Part shown: piece after piece, positions 27,201 to 40,050 of the stretch
How positions within the stretch are numbered: position 1 is the first letter of the stretch
Layout: each line of letters starts with the position of its first letter
DNA from: Dendrophyllia cribrosa
Lineage: Eukaryota; Cnidaria; Anthozoa; Scleractinia; Dendrophylliidae
NCBI GenBank assembly: GCA_024195265.1
Contig: JAJLRJ010000005.1
Location: forward strand, 22,403,855-22,467,854
Reading direction: 5' to 3'
DNA: 64,000 bases
Notes under the pieces: generated by a model
Told to the model about the DNA's origin: nothing
What the model saw: only the letters and a program-made list of their open reading frames with translations
Database searches by the model: none
Program-made: the position numbers and the translations under genes

Positions 27201-30200
27201 AATTACTTAACAATTTAAATCTATAATACAGAGTAGCCACACACCCTCACGCACGCACTCACACACACACGCACGCACACACACACTACGCACGTTTACT
27301 GATTATCCGCCTAGAAAGGTCAAAAGAGCCTCTACAGAGCGATTGCTGTTCTCCGTACATCTCAACAACAACAACAAAAAAGATTAAGGATCATTCTCCC
27401 GAATAAAAGCTCCCCATTTTGCATTGAATTTTCTTAAAATCCCAGTTTGGATGGCAAAACGTCTTTCATAATCAAGACAATTTAGAAAGGTTCGAAAAAA
27501 GAGTTCCCATGAAGGGTTAAGGCCTTTTTGTTTGGAGAAATAGATGTGGTACCTCGCGATTAAAAGCGCATGATGGAAAAGCAGATTTGTAGTATCGTTC
27601 ACGAGGCCTATGCAAGACAAAAAGGAGAATTCTTCGTTAAGAAAGCAAGAGTTGTTTTGCATCCAGTTACTAATTTCATTCCAAAAGGATTTAACGAAAG
27701 GACATTCCCAAAAGAGGTGCAAAAGAGTTTCCGAGCTTTCTTTGCAGAAACTGCAATGATCATTTGATTTGATTCCAATTTTAAAAAGGAAATAGTTCGT
27801 TGCCACTATTCTGTGCAGAAGTTTAAATTGGAATACACGTAATTTAAATTCGTTGGTACATAGAAAAGCAAGGGTATATGACTTACCCCAATCAATCGTG
27901 TCAAAACCACAAGAGTTGCAGTCTGCCAGCCATTTTCCCTGACTTTTATAAGGGATAGAGGCACTTTGAGTTAGGAATGATTTGAGCTGTGAGTCTTGGA
28001 AAAATCGCTTAAATCTGGTTATGCTTCAATTTATCTTCAACGAATCAGTTGTTATTTTATTTTCAATGCTCTAAGAACATTCGTTTAAGACAAAAGGCAC
28101 AAGGCAATCGTTTAGTACAAACAGTAAAAACAGACCAAAATCGCCGTGACATTACCCCTTTAAGTACAATACGTAATTATAAAAAGCTGACTAACGGAGT
28201 TCAATACATTCACTCAGCCCTATTTGAACAATTACTAAACGGGAACGCTGTCTCCGCCATTTCCGAAGAAGGTAAAAAAAAAAGATTTGGGTCCTTGCCT
28301 AGCACCAATATGCCATTACAGTACAGCTGAGTTCAGCTTACACATAATAAAAACCGCAGTGGAAGTCCCAAATCACTGAGGCAAGGCATCTGCTTCTTCA
28401 TCTCCTTCTTGGTCGTCTTCATTTCCCTCTTGGTCGTCTTCTTCTCCCTCTTCGTCGTCCTCATCTCCTTCCTCGCCGTCCTCTCCTTCCTCTTCGCTTG
28501 TGTCATTTTCGCACTTGTCCTCCAAAGCATACTCTTCAGGATGCAGTACATACTACACACTATTCCTTACTTCCGGCTTAAGATTGGTAAGCAGCCTACT
28601 CCCCGCCGCATCGCTGAAGTAGTTTGCTCGCAGAAGGTGAGCAACGAACGGTGCATCCCTTCTGAACAGCAGTGTTGCCACATCTTCCACATTTATGCAT
28701 GCTTCAGGGATTTTCAAGAATGGAGGATAAAGAAGACAATGGGGAAGGTCATTGGCAAGGGGGTTTGCGACGCAGATATGGTACACTTATCGGACGTTAT
28801 CATCAAACCGTTTGCGCTTTCTGTCCTTTGATTTCCGACGATTTTCTTTTGCTTTTCTTTTCTTGGATACGTATTTTTCTTGTAGGCCCTTCGGCTTAAA
28901 AGTCCGTTCAAAGGTTTCCTTCCTTTCTTCAAGGGTTTCTATTTCGCGAGAAACCTTCAAAAGCTTCGCCTCGACGCTTGCGATGTGCTCCACATTGAAA
29001 TCGTGAGAGAATTTCTCGCCAAGCTTCAGGGTAATGCCATTGGCCTGAAAGAGCCTGGTGTCATGATCTTTTAAATTTTTCAACAGCTCATTCAGTTTCT
29101 CAAAGGCCTCTTTTTGTTCCGTGATAATGTAGTTTAGTTCTTTGTCAAGTCGAAGTTTGTGATTGATTATCTTTAGCATCTCGAGGTGATGGATTTTAAA
29201 AAGAAGAAGAGAGCAGAGGAGAGAGCAAGGGAAAGCAGGGAGGCAAGAGGAAAGTCATATGAGAATTATCCTTGAGCTGATCTGTGTGAGGATGTAACCA
29301 AACTGAAAAAGCTCCGTGTACCTGAGTTAAACAAATATTTAAAACGTCATGGACTGAAGCAGCAACTAAAGAGCAGCAAGAATGAAAAAGTAAAGGCAAT
29401 GGTCCGACATTGTTTGCAGCAGGTGAATCCTCTCACAACTGGTCAAATCGGAATGACAAACGACGTGGAATAGACTGAAAATGACAACAGTGGAGAAAGC
29501 AGTGACACGGATGAAAGTGGCCTTGACAGCAATGAGTATGACAGTGATGCCGTGGACTTTGGGGAAGATAACTCAAATGATGTTATTCTTGCGTTCATCG
29601 CTGCAGACGAGGAAGAAGCTGACGAGAGGCCGCTCGGGACGAGCCAAATTTACTAGGATATCCGAAATTGAGTTTTCATTCTTTTAATTTGTAAAAAGCA
29701 GCTTTCTATGCATTTGTAAATATTCATCCCATAACAAGCACATTTCAAAAAATATTTCATTGTAATCATGTTCATTGGTAGTGAAAAAAGTAACAAAAGT
29801 AAAAATGATAGCAAGATAACGCTATAAACGTACCTGTTTAAAACACCAGCTGTGTGTGTGCTTTTTTATTTTCAGGGGGGGGGGGGGTCATCCAAATAAT
29901 GTTACTCTTATGAGGGGGGTCATGTGAAAAAACTGGAAAGCCGAGGGGGGTCTTTCAATTTCCAAATAATACTCCTTCAAATCCCACCAGCCCCCCCCCC
30001 CCCCCCCCCCCCCCCCCACCCCCCCACCCCCCCCAGCTCATAAAAAATGAACGGTACCTTATTCCTTCGTTTCTTGAAGCTGAATAACAAACTCGCAACC
30101 AAAAAATTGCGAAGAAAATCGTCTGTGCACTCGATTTTGCTCTAAAAATCGTCGTTGCGAATCGACTCGTGTAACATCACCTAAATGATCAGTTGGTGTT

Positions 30201-33200
30201 TGGATATCCTGATGAAACACTCTTCCTCGTGTTTGATATATTACTTCAACATAAGAGTGTTCGTCATAATAGCTAAATAAACGAATAATTACCATTACAA
30301 TAAATCCCGATTCAGGAAAAGCTCACAATGATTACATTTATAGTTTACCTACGCATTCGTAGAACTCAACACGCATGCATATGTTTCCATAAAATTCCTC
30401 TGGATGGACTCGAACGTACCTAGCTTCTATAGGTTTGCTGTTAGGGGATGGTAGGTCATTATACACAACAGTGTTTTTGTCTGAGTTTCCTTGAAATACC
30501 TGTGGTACGTAAACAAGATAGACATAAGGCGCTGTTACACTAGGCAATGATTCGTGCAACTTATCTCGCAACAACTAAAATGCGTGCGTTGCGGTGCTGC
30601 GAGACAAGTTGCACGAGGGGTTGCACTACGCTATGTTTCTCGAAACTTGTCTCGCAAAACGGGATCAAACAGCGCAGGGGACTTGCACGAGGTTATAAAA
30701 TTGCCGCGAAAATTCAACATGGCGGATCGTAGAAGAATGTCTAGAGCTACAAAACGTAAATATTTTGCTTTTCTGGTGCTTAACCGATGACAAAGACGAG
30801 CACATTTTAGTCAAGAGAAATCACGTTAATTGGGTCAGCCGGTCAGGCCCTGGTTGGTAAAAAAAGAAGAAAGAGGGGCATTCCATCAGCTGGCGAGAGA
30901 GAGCTTGCTTTGGAGGATGCTGTGCAGGTTTGCAAAGAATTCTTTCGAGACAACAGTGAAACGTTCTAGTTTTCCTTGATAAAGTTTCGAACCGAATAAC
31001 TAAGGAAGATACAAACTTCGAGACAATAACGCACATGCGCTAAAAGGAGCAATTTAATTTGCTGATGTCACAAAACGTTGCGACACACTTTACAGGGAGC
31101 AGGTAACACTGCGCATCGCTTGAAAAATTCGTTGCAGCGTTGCGAGAATCTTTGCGAAAAGAAGAACCGAGTTCTACTTCTAGCAACGATTGCGGCAACA
31201 AAAAATTCCAAAAAATGTTTGTTGCAGGGTGTGTTACACTGGACAATTTTTCACGCAACTTGTGTAGCAACATAATTGCGAGACAAATTGCACGAAACAT
31301 TGCCTTGTGTAACAGCGCCTATACTCTTTATTACTATTTGACATAGCATTCTAGAGTGCAAATACGCAACAAAACGAGTGCAAAAATGACACTCTTCTGA
31401 CCGCGCGCTAGGGAAAACAGTTTCAAAAACTCAGTTTTAGGAGAAGATTACTGTCGTATAAACAATTTATTCAGCGAAAAGTTGTGTAGTACTGCTGGGA
31501 ATTTTTACTCGTCGTAATACTCAGCCGTATTACACAACTTCACGCTGAATAACCTCTATATATTTCTCTTCTACGGTTTGTCTGTTATAGAGAAAAAGAA
31601 TGTTCTGTGGCTGAATGAACTAGGTCCGGTTGTTAAAAAAATCCAGCCAATCTGAGTTAGGAGTCGACATCTTTATTTTTATTTTTTAACTGTAGTGGGA
31701 TGATAATTAAAGGGGCTATGTCACTATTTTTAGCGTTACTTTAAAAAGCCAAAATACATCTTTATATCAGTGAAATTCCAAAACTAAGAATCCAGTTTTG
31801 TTTAAAATTATTCTACTAGTGCTCTAAAAGTAAAACTAAGTGTCTTGGGCTGCAGATAGCCAGGATGGAAATGGATTGTATCTTGAAAACATTGGGCCAA
31901 TTTTTTTCAATTTTATCGCTTGTGTCTTAGAAAATTCGCTTAAACTCCGATTATAGTTTATTTTCTCTGCTAAAATTCACTTGATATCTTCCTGTTAGTG
32001 TTCTTTAAGCATTTAGTGTACGACAAAGGTACTTAGTTTTAATTTGGAACGGTTTTGACCCGAAAACCTCAAAATCACCATGACATAGCTCCTTTAATGA
32101 ATACTTTAAACGTTTTAACGAGTTATGGTAGGAGAGAGCTGCTATGAAGCAGGTAAATCTCAAATAGACGTCGTTATTGTTTGGCAAGCAAAACGTTATT
32201 AGTAGGCAACAATACCGTAATCTGATTAGGCAACAATTGACTGGAATTGCCTAGAATATTAATTGACTGGCAAGAAATATTTATTTAAACAACCTACCTT
32301 TTCCTGCAACAGAACGGATATTCCAACGAATATAACGCCACCAACGCTGTAGGTTATTCTATAATTTTTAACAAACTGGTTGTACGTTGTATTTCGACCC
32401 TGCGTTCCAATTCTTCCAATTTTGCGTGTTCTACCCAAATCAATCTACAACAGATGCAATGCAAAGAAATATAATAAATACATTAATTAATAAATAAATA
32501 AGTAAAAGTCGTTTATTCCACCGCTCTTACAGGACATATGCTGAATTAACAAGTTGTAATTACAATGCAAAAAAGGGGTGTATGCACGGCGGCCATGTTG
32601 GTGTTCAGGAGCAATGGAAATTTTTTTTGCATAAAGATAGAGTTAACTTCCTGAAGGATGGAAATTTCACATGTTCTGAACAACAACATGGCCACCGTGC
32701 ATACGCTCGTAAGTAGCGATCCAAAACGGCTCTCTCGGCCACACCGCAAAGAAGCAATGCAAAACTCAAACTTGTGCGTGATCCCCAAATAAATCTAAAA
32801 ACATGTAGTGCACAGCAGAAACAAAAAAAGAAAGCAACACACAAAGTAATGTAATTGTGGTACCAGAATGGTGGGGTCTTACTTCGTGTACCGCACAGAT
32901 GACGTAAAACGATAGGAAACATTGTTTTCGGTCATTGTTTTTGGGTAAAAGAATTTTGATGAAGCATTGTTTCCTTTTGTTTTAAGTCATTCGTGTCCTC
33001 TACACGAAGTAAGAGCCGAATGGTGTTCATAATGCTCGTAAACGAAAGACTTAAAAAGACTTAAAAATTCCTTCTTTCCTAGTCAAAAATACTCTTTGTT
33101 GAGCTTCATACTTCTTCTTTCCTTTTGTTTTGTTTTCTTTTTAAAATAATACATTTTATATTTCATGCTGTCCCCATAATTCGTACGATGTATCCTATAT

Positions 33201-36200
33201 TGTCAGGAAGCCTATAGTTCATAAACCCCCGGCTTCTATATAGGCTTCCTTGTCACTACCACCTTAAACATTTTGTAGTCTATCGTCTTTAAGTTATTAT
33301 AAATTTCTAGTGTATTGTATATTATTATTATTATTATATATTATTTTAATGTGGTTAATGGTAAAATAAAATGAATGAATGAATGAATAAACAAAAAATT
33401 AAATTAGCACGCACTGGTTACACAGCTCTAAACAATATAAATAAGGTTTCGTTTGCTTCATTACCTGTAGGTAGCGGTAAGTTGTGTTGTCTCTTTTGTC
33501 GGCACACCAGGCCCCGGCAGCATTACTGAATTTACCTTTGTAATTATTAAGTCTTCCTTCTGAAGCTTTGTGCCATCTGAGACAATATGGGAGCAATGGA
33601 ATACATTTTTTTAAATATTTCAAATATATATATCACTTTGTAAATTAATAACCGGTATTTGATTTTGAAATCCTTCTAAAAGGCCGATAATAACTGGTTT
33701 GATAATGGGCCTTATGCACGAAAACATCACCAACTCAAAATTCACCACCAAGCCTCGTTTGTACCAAATTCCTTGCAAACCTATGACAAGTTCACATTGT
33801 TTTTGAGTGGGTGTTCTTTACAACTTTGCTCCTTTGAGAATACATTGATGAGATTGTCACAGGTTTACACTTCGAAAGCGAGGCTTGGGGGTGAAATTAG
33901 CTAGTCTGACGTAAACATGCATAAGGACTATTCAGTTGTGAAACATGTGGCTTCATGAAGGCTCAATTCCTGTCAGGGACTCAGCGCTGGGGTGGAGGGG
34001 CGGGTGGGGGGGGGGGGGGGGGGGGGGGTCCATATAGAAATGACGGGGGTGCTCGTCGTACCTTTTAGGGGTCAAAATTTGTATATTGGTACCGCTTAGG
34101 GTACGAAAAATGAAAATGACCACCGTTAGAATTATCGCTGTACCTTTTAGGGTGTTGAGTCAAAAATATGTCAGAAATATGACATGTGTTGTTTTGAATT
34201 GGTACCTCTTAGAGGTAAAACTTCCTTTGAGCGACACCCATCAAACGAGATTCTGGTAACTTTTAGGTGTTTTTTCGAAAATTTCCGACGAGCCCCCCCG
34301 TCATTTTGGGCTTTGCCCTCATCAACTATCACGCGATAGAAATCAAGAGCGTATAATCTAATTGTTTTATTATAAAGCTACTAGACGTTCAAACTTAACA
34401 ACAAATACTCTTCACAGACACTGAAAACGCGAAGAAGCGGCCGCCATTAGGCTACTCACTCTTAACTCACTTTCTACAACAGATAGTAAGTAGCGTAGCC
34501 AATAAGAGACCAGCATTCGTGATCGAACACCAGTAGATTTATACCAAAACGATTATACATGGGCGCGTAGATATATGAAAGTTCTGTTCAAGTGTTCAAC
34601 TCGAAATCTCACGAATTTTCTCGAACATTGCCAAACATTTTCGAGGAAAATTCGAAGATATTTCGATTGTAGAACAACACCTTTTCTCGTTTGACAATTA
34701 ATAAGGATAAACATGAAAGCTAACGCAAAGATAATGATATCTTTACTAATTACGGTGGACATAAAATTTATATCTTTACATGTGCCAAGATATGATTTTC
34801 GGTAAAAAGTGGCATTTCACTGATGTTTAAATAATAGAGTTAGATATATAGGAATCATCGTTGGACTTACTTGTTATATTCTGAATTTGAGGTCATATTT
34901 GCATCGAGAATCAATCCCGCAGCATTTCCAAGCTCAACACCAACCGGCTTATCAACGTCGCAGCCTGAGAAACAAGCAAAATATAGTTTATATCGATGTA
35001 TGTGCATTTTTATAAAAAGGCCAACTCTTTACGCGAGCTCTGCATAAATTCGCGGTTACACGTATTTAGTTACGTTAAGAGCATGAAATATAGAAATTGG
35101 ACAACTGTGTTGGAGAAATCTGGCCACGGTTGTGGCACGTTTTAGTAGGCAGTGTCTGTAAAAGCGGTCCATTGTATTTCGATTCGGTTCCGAAAAAAAC
35201 GTTTCTCTTCAAACTTTTCCCAGTAAACTATCGTGAGTCATAAGTAAATGAAACGACTTTGTTTTTTGGAAATACGTTAAAATATATTTTTAGAGCTCAC
35301 AACACTCAAACCGACAAAAGACCTTAATTTGCATGTGGCCACTATAATAAATATAGTGATAATAAATAAACAATTGTATAAGATGACAAGCTCGTTGCTC
35401 AAAAACCACTAAATGCGAGAAAAACTATTATTACTTTAAAGTTAAGTCGTCTAATATGCATAAGCACCGGTTTAAGCCCTTTTTGAAAACCAACCGGACT
35501 ACTCAAAAATCGTAGTCAATTCTACTAAAAGAAATGCTAGGAAGCATAGAAATATATAAATACCTTGCACTTGTTGCACTCCTTTCGCATAGCAACTTCG
35601 AACAGCTTTTGGTGCTTTTGCAGATATGTCACGCGCCGAGCAAATTCCGATTGTGTTATACAAAACCGTTGTTTAATTTCAGTTTTCATTATTCTTAGTT
35701 GTAAATACAGACAAGAACACAAAAAGAACTTTAAAATGCGCGTTGGGTGCTTTGTAAAAAAGAGAGGCGAATAATCCGATATTTTTTAACAGACGCTCAG
35801 ATAGTTTGTGATATTAGAAGTTAGCTTGTTTTGCTCGTTGTTTAACTGTAACTGCTGGGCCCCAGATCTACACGTAAGATCATTTGTATTTTAATATTCT
35901 CAATGACAAATTAATACAAGACCAACTCCTTTTATTTGGTAACTGGCAACTGAAAAATAAACTGCAGTGATAATATTACAAGCACCAGTTCTGTCTTCAG
36001 GAAGGGGTGAAAATTCAAATTTCAATTTCAAGATCGCGCGTCAGAACAAAGTTTCAGGAACATTTGCAACTACCTTAGTTAACCGGCGTTTAATTAACGA
36101 AAACAATAAGAGTAAATTCGTGGCGAAAACCCATCAGCACCTTGACATCCATACACTTCCACTCTCATTGATATGTGAGCGTGCCAAGCTGTTGGTCGAA

Positions 36201-39200
36201 AATCGATGTAACGTGCTCTGATTGCATTGCCTAGTTTGTGATAAACGACAGTGTCCAGGTCTGTATTTCCAACAAACTCCTGAATCAAAAAAGACAGTAC
36301 AACACACAATTTATTGAAACGGTTGTCATGTTTGCATACATCGGGGATGTTTTCTTTTTTCAGTTTGTTTGTATGGACACAAATATCTATATAAGTTAAC
36401 TATTTTTTTCTCGAAATTTTTTTCCAATTAATGACGCCCGGAAAAAAACAGATTATCAAAGTTTCTGTGGGCAAGCAGAGACGTTCCTGGCCAGTTTTTA
36501 CCAGTAAGCCAGCGGGCACAAGTTGAAAATAGAAAAGGTTAACATAGCATAATATACGGAAAGACATCGCGTTGTCATTTTGTAGCTGATAAATTTAAAA
36601 AAATCTTGTAAGCCAGTGCTTACTTGGCCTACAGGCAGGTACGCCCCTGGCAAGGACTATCTCACCTTACTTTCGTTTTGTCCATGGTCCTTGTAGTAAT
36701 AGAATGTGACACCGTCGTGACTGTACTGCAGTTTGTATTTAGTTACCCATTGGCCGTAGCCATTTCTGCCTTGCGTTGCTACACCAGTTACCCTGCTGTG
36801 GTAACCCAGATCAACCTGGAGCCATTGGTTGACATCATTTGAGCGAGCTGACCATGCCCCCGCTTTGCCTCCACCTGCTTTAAAGTTAAGTCTTCCCTGG
36901 ACAGCGGCATGATTTCCATCATACTCTGAAGAAGCTCTAATTTGTGCATTTGAGATGGCGCCAGTTTCCATGCCGAGAGCATCTTGACATTCTGGGAATT
37001 GCAGGATAATCCGAATTTAGCCCGTCATTTCATTTTTTAGTTGGGTGCTTTGTGAAAAAGTGTGGCGAATAATCCGATTTTTTTTTAACAGATGCTCAGA
37101 TAGTTTGTGATATTAGAAGTTTACTTGTTTTGCTCGTTGTTTAACTGTAACTGCTGGGCCTCAGATCTAAGCTCATTTGCATAAACATTCTCAATGACAA
37201 ATTGATACAAGACCAACTTGTTTTATTTGGCAACTGGCAACTGGCAACTGAAAAATTAACTGCGGTGATAATTTTATAGGCACAAGTTCTGTCTTCAGGA
37301 AGGGGTGAAAATTCAAATTTCAATTTCAAGATCGCGCGCCAGAACAAAGTTTCAGGGGCATTTGCAACTACCTATAAACCGGCGTTTAATTAACGAAAAC
37401 AATAAGAGTAAATTCGTGGCGGAAAACCCATCAGCACCTTGACATCCATACACTTCCACTCTCATTGATATGTGAGAGTGCCAAGCTGTTGGTCGAAAAC
37501 GGATGTAACGTGCTCTGATTGCATTGCCTAGTTTGTGATAAACCACAGTGTCCTTGTCTGTATTTCCAACAAACTCCTGAATAAAAAAGACAGGACAACT
37601 TTAGCGAAAGAATCATCAAGAATTGGCAAAATTTTATTTATCCAACTGTAGGGCGACGCCTATGGCAATTTATTGAAACGGTTTCATGTTTGCATACTTC
37701 GGGGATGTTTTCTTTTTTCAGTTTGTATGGACACAAGTTCTTATATAAGTTAACTAGTTTTTCTCGAAATTTTGTTTTCCAATTAATGGTCCTGGAAAAA
37801 ACAGATTATCAAAGTTTCTGTGGCCAAGACTATCTCACCTTAGTTACGCTTTGTCCATGGTCCTTGTAGTAATGAAAGTTAACACCGTCGTGACTGTACT
37901 GCAGTTTGTATTTAGTTACCCATTGGCCGTAGCCATTTCTGCCTTGCGTTGCTGCACCAGTTACCTTGCTGTGGTTACCCAGATCAACCTGGAGCCATTG
38001 GTTGACATCAGTTGAGCGAGCTGACCATGCGCCCCTTTTGCCTCCACCTGCTTTAAAGTTAAGTCTTCCCTGGACAGCGGCATGATTTTCATCATACTCT
38101 GAAGAAGCTCTAATTTGTGCATCCGAGATGTGGCCAGTTTCCATGCCAAGAGCATCTTGACATTCTGGAAATTGCCGAAAAGACATCGAATGTCTCACTT
38201 TGACTTTCCCCTAGGTAGAGTACTGCATTTTGTTTAATATAATAATGGTTTAGAAATGTCGGTGGCCGGTAACAAGACGTCTGATTAGCTCAGCTTTTTG
38301 TAGTACTGGCATTCCCTTTGCAAAGTAAATGTGTTCCCCTAATGTTATTTTCACTGATTCAGGGGAAAATCTGTCAGTTTATAATGATTGCGGAGATAAC
38401 AGATGTGCTTGCGAAATAAAATAGAATACTGCGGCATTGTATCAATATTCCAACTTGATGCGAGCGCAATCACACTGTAATCTTCCAAAGAGTTATTTTA
38501 ACTCCAAACGTGAAGTTAAATTGACGGATTTAATTTGACATGAGCACGCGATCGATTTGCCTGACATTTTGATTATTCGCCACATTTTTTTCTTTTAGCA
38601 TAAACTGAAACATTCGCCGATTCTAGCCCTTTAAACGCTCTTAAAGTTCTATTTGTGTTCTTTTCTGTATTTACGACTAAGAATGATGAAAGCTGAAAAT
38701 AAAGAACGGTTTTGTATAACACAATCTGAATTTGCTGAACAACCTTATTTGCATAAATGACGCGTGACAAAATTTGAAAAAGCACCTTCCAAAAGTTCGA
38801 AGTCGCCTTGCGAAAGGAGGGAAAAAAGCACAAGGTATTTTTATATTTCTATGCTTTCTACCATCTCTTTACTAGAACTGACTATGAATTTAGAGTAGGT
38901 CGGTCTGGACTTGCGAAATAGATGCCAGAAAAGAAAGGGCACTTTCGCATGTTTTCAAAAAGGGCCCAAACGGGTGCTTATGTATTAATTCTTTGAAACC
39001 TGCAGACCAAAGCATATCAAAATTTACATGTAATTCACACCATTAATAGACCACTTAACTTAAAAGTAATAATAGTGTTTCTCGCATTTGGTGGTTTTCG
39101 AGCAGCGAGCTCGTCAACTTATGCGATTTTTGATAGTGGCCACATGAAAATAAAGGCCTTTAGTCGCTTTGAGTGTTGTGATCTCGAAAAAATATATTTT

Positions 39201-40019
39201 AAGGTATTTCCAAAAAAAGTCGTTTTATTCACTTATGAACCAAGATCGTTTACTAGAGAAAGTTTGGGGGAATACTTTATTCAGACCTTAAATACAGTGG
39301 GCCGCTTTTACAGACACTGCCTCTTAATAATGTGATCAAAGCTAAAATTCACAACCAGTGATAACTCTAAAACAAAATCCTCCATAGATGTAAATTACTT
39401 AACTAGCAGTAATCAGAAATTATGGAGACGCGTTCAAAGGAATTTCCGGCGAAAATGAGCCCCTGAAAAAAGCAATTGGGGCGGCCAAACGGCAGTCCAG
39501 ACACCATAAAATCTCAATGTTTCCTCCTTGCAAGGCACAGGGAAACCAACACGAAATTAGGATTGCGTTCTTCGAACGAGATTACTAAATAAAGTAATTG
39601 AACAGTAATAACCCGTTGGTTGATGAGAGGGGAGGAGACTGGAAGATTTTTGTAGGGATATGATGGCAAGAGAAAGAAGGAAGAATAGCTTGTGCAATCA
39701 AGTTGATATCATAGCTGAACACCGCCCTTTAATCTCATTGCCTAACTTTTGGTACTCTCCGTAGCTGGCACGGCAGCGCCCAAACGGAATATCACGTGAG
39801 CACCATGCCTCGACATAAATTATATTACGATTGGCCATATTGTCTGCTTATGCTAAAGCATTGCTCAAAACGTTTTATAAGCTTTGAACACAAGTATAAT
39901 AATATGGAATTTTCTAAAAATACATTGTAGGAATTCACCTTTTCTTAGGCGCCCTGTAAGTGTAGTATGACCGAGGTTAACCCTATACAGCCTGGGCTTT
40001 TTTTGAGTTCCTGAGCCTT

Positions 40020-40050
<31 letters not shown>

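Larger units (their letters stand above)
26873..28159. mobile_element. TTAA-flanked element interrupted by a LINE
   Basis: Left end GAAGCAATGTCACC and right end GTGACATTACCCC; TTAA at 26869-26872 and 28160-28163. Same family as the uninterrupted copy at 31711-32093 and a diverged copy at about 23295-23725. Confidence 0.6.
26569..30059. mobile_element. 3.5 kb TA-flanked element with two decayed divergent ORFs
   Basis: Ends AGGGACCGTTCATTTTTTAT and AGGTACCGTTCATTTTTTAT are inverted, with TA on each side (26567-26568 and 30060-30061). Inside are long poly-G/poly-C tracts next to both ends, a nested TTAA element, a nested LINE, and two broken coding regions pointing away from each other. Confidence 0.6.
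35739..38164 (-). repeat. Tandem duplication of the F5/8C exon pair with introns
   Basis: Unit 35739-36991 and unit 37040-38164 share exon lengths (326 and 139 nt), splice sites and long intron stretches (GTTGGGTGCTTTGT at both starts, TCAGATAGTTTGTGATATTA). Recent duplication. Confidence 0.85.
35142..39327. repeat. Large inverted repeat enclosing the duplicated F5/8C exons
   Basis: The arm at about 35142-35780 recurs, diverged and inverted, at about 38566-39327 (for example the segments around 35145-35167 and 39302-39327, and around 35655-35735 and 38636-38710). The space between holds two direct copies of the F5/8C exon pair. Confidence 0.65.

Noticed and set aside
28409..28831. 140-residue plus-strand ORF rich in Leu/Phe/Val
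   Set aside because: It is the antisense of the acidic tail and coding block of the minus-strand pseudogene.
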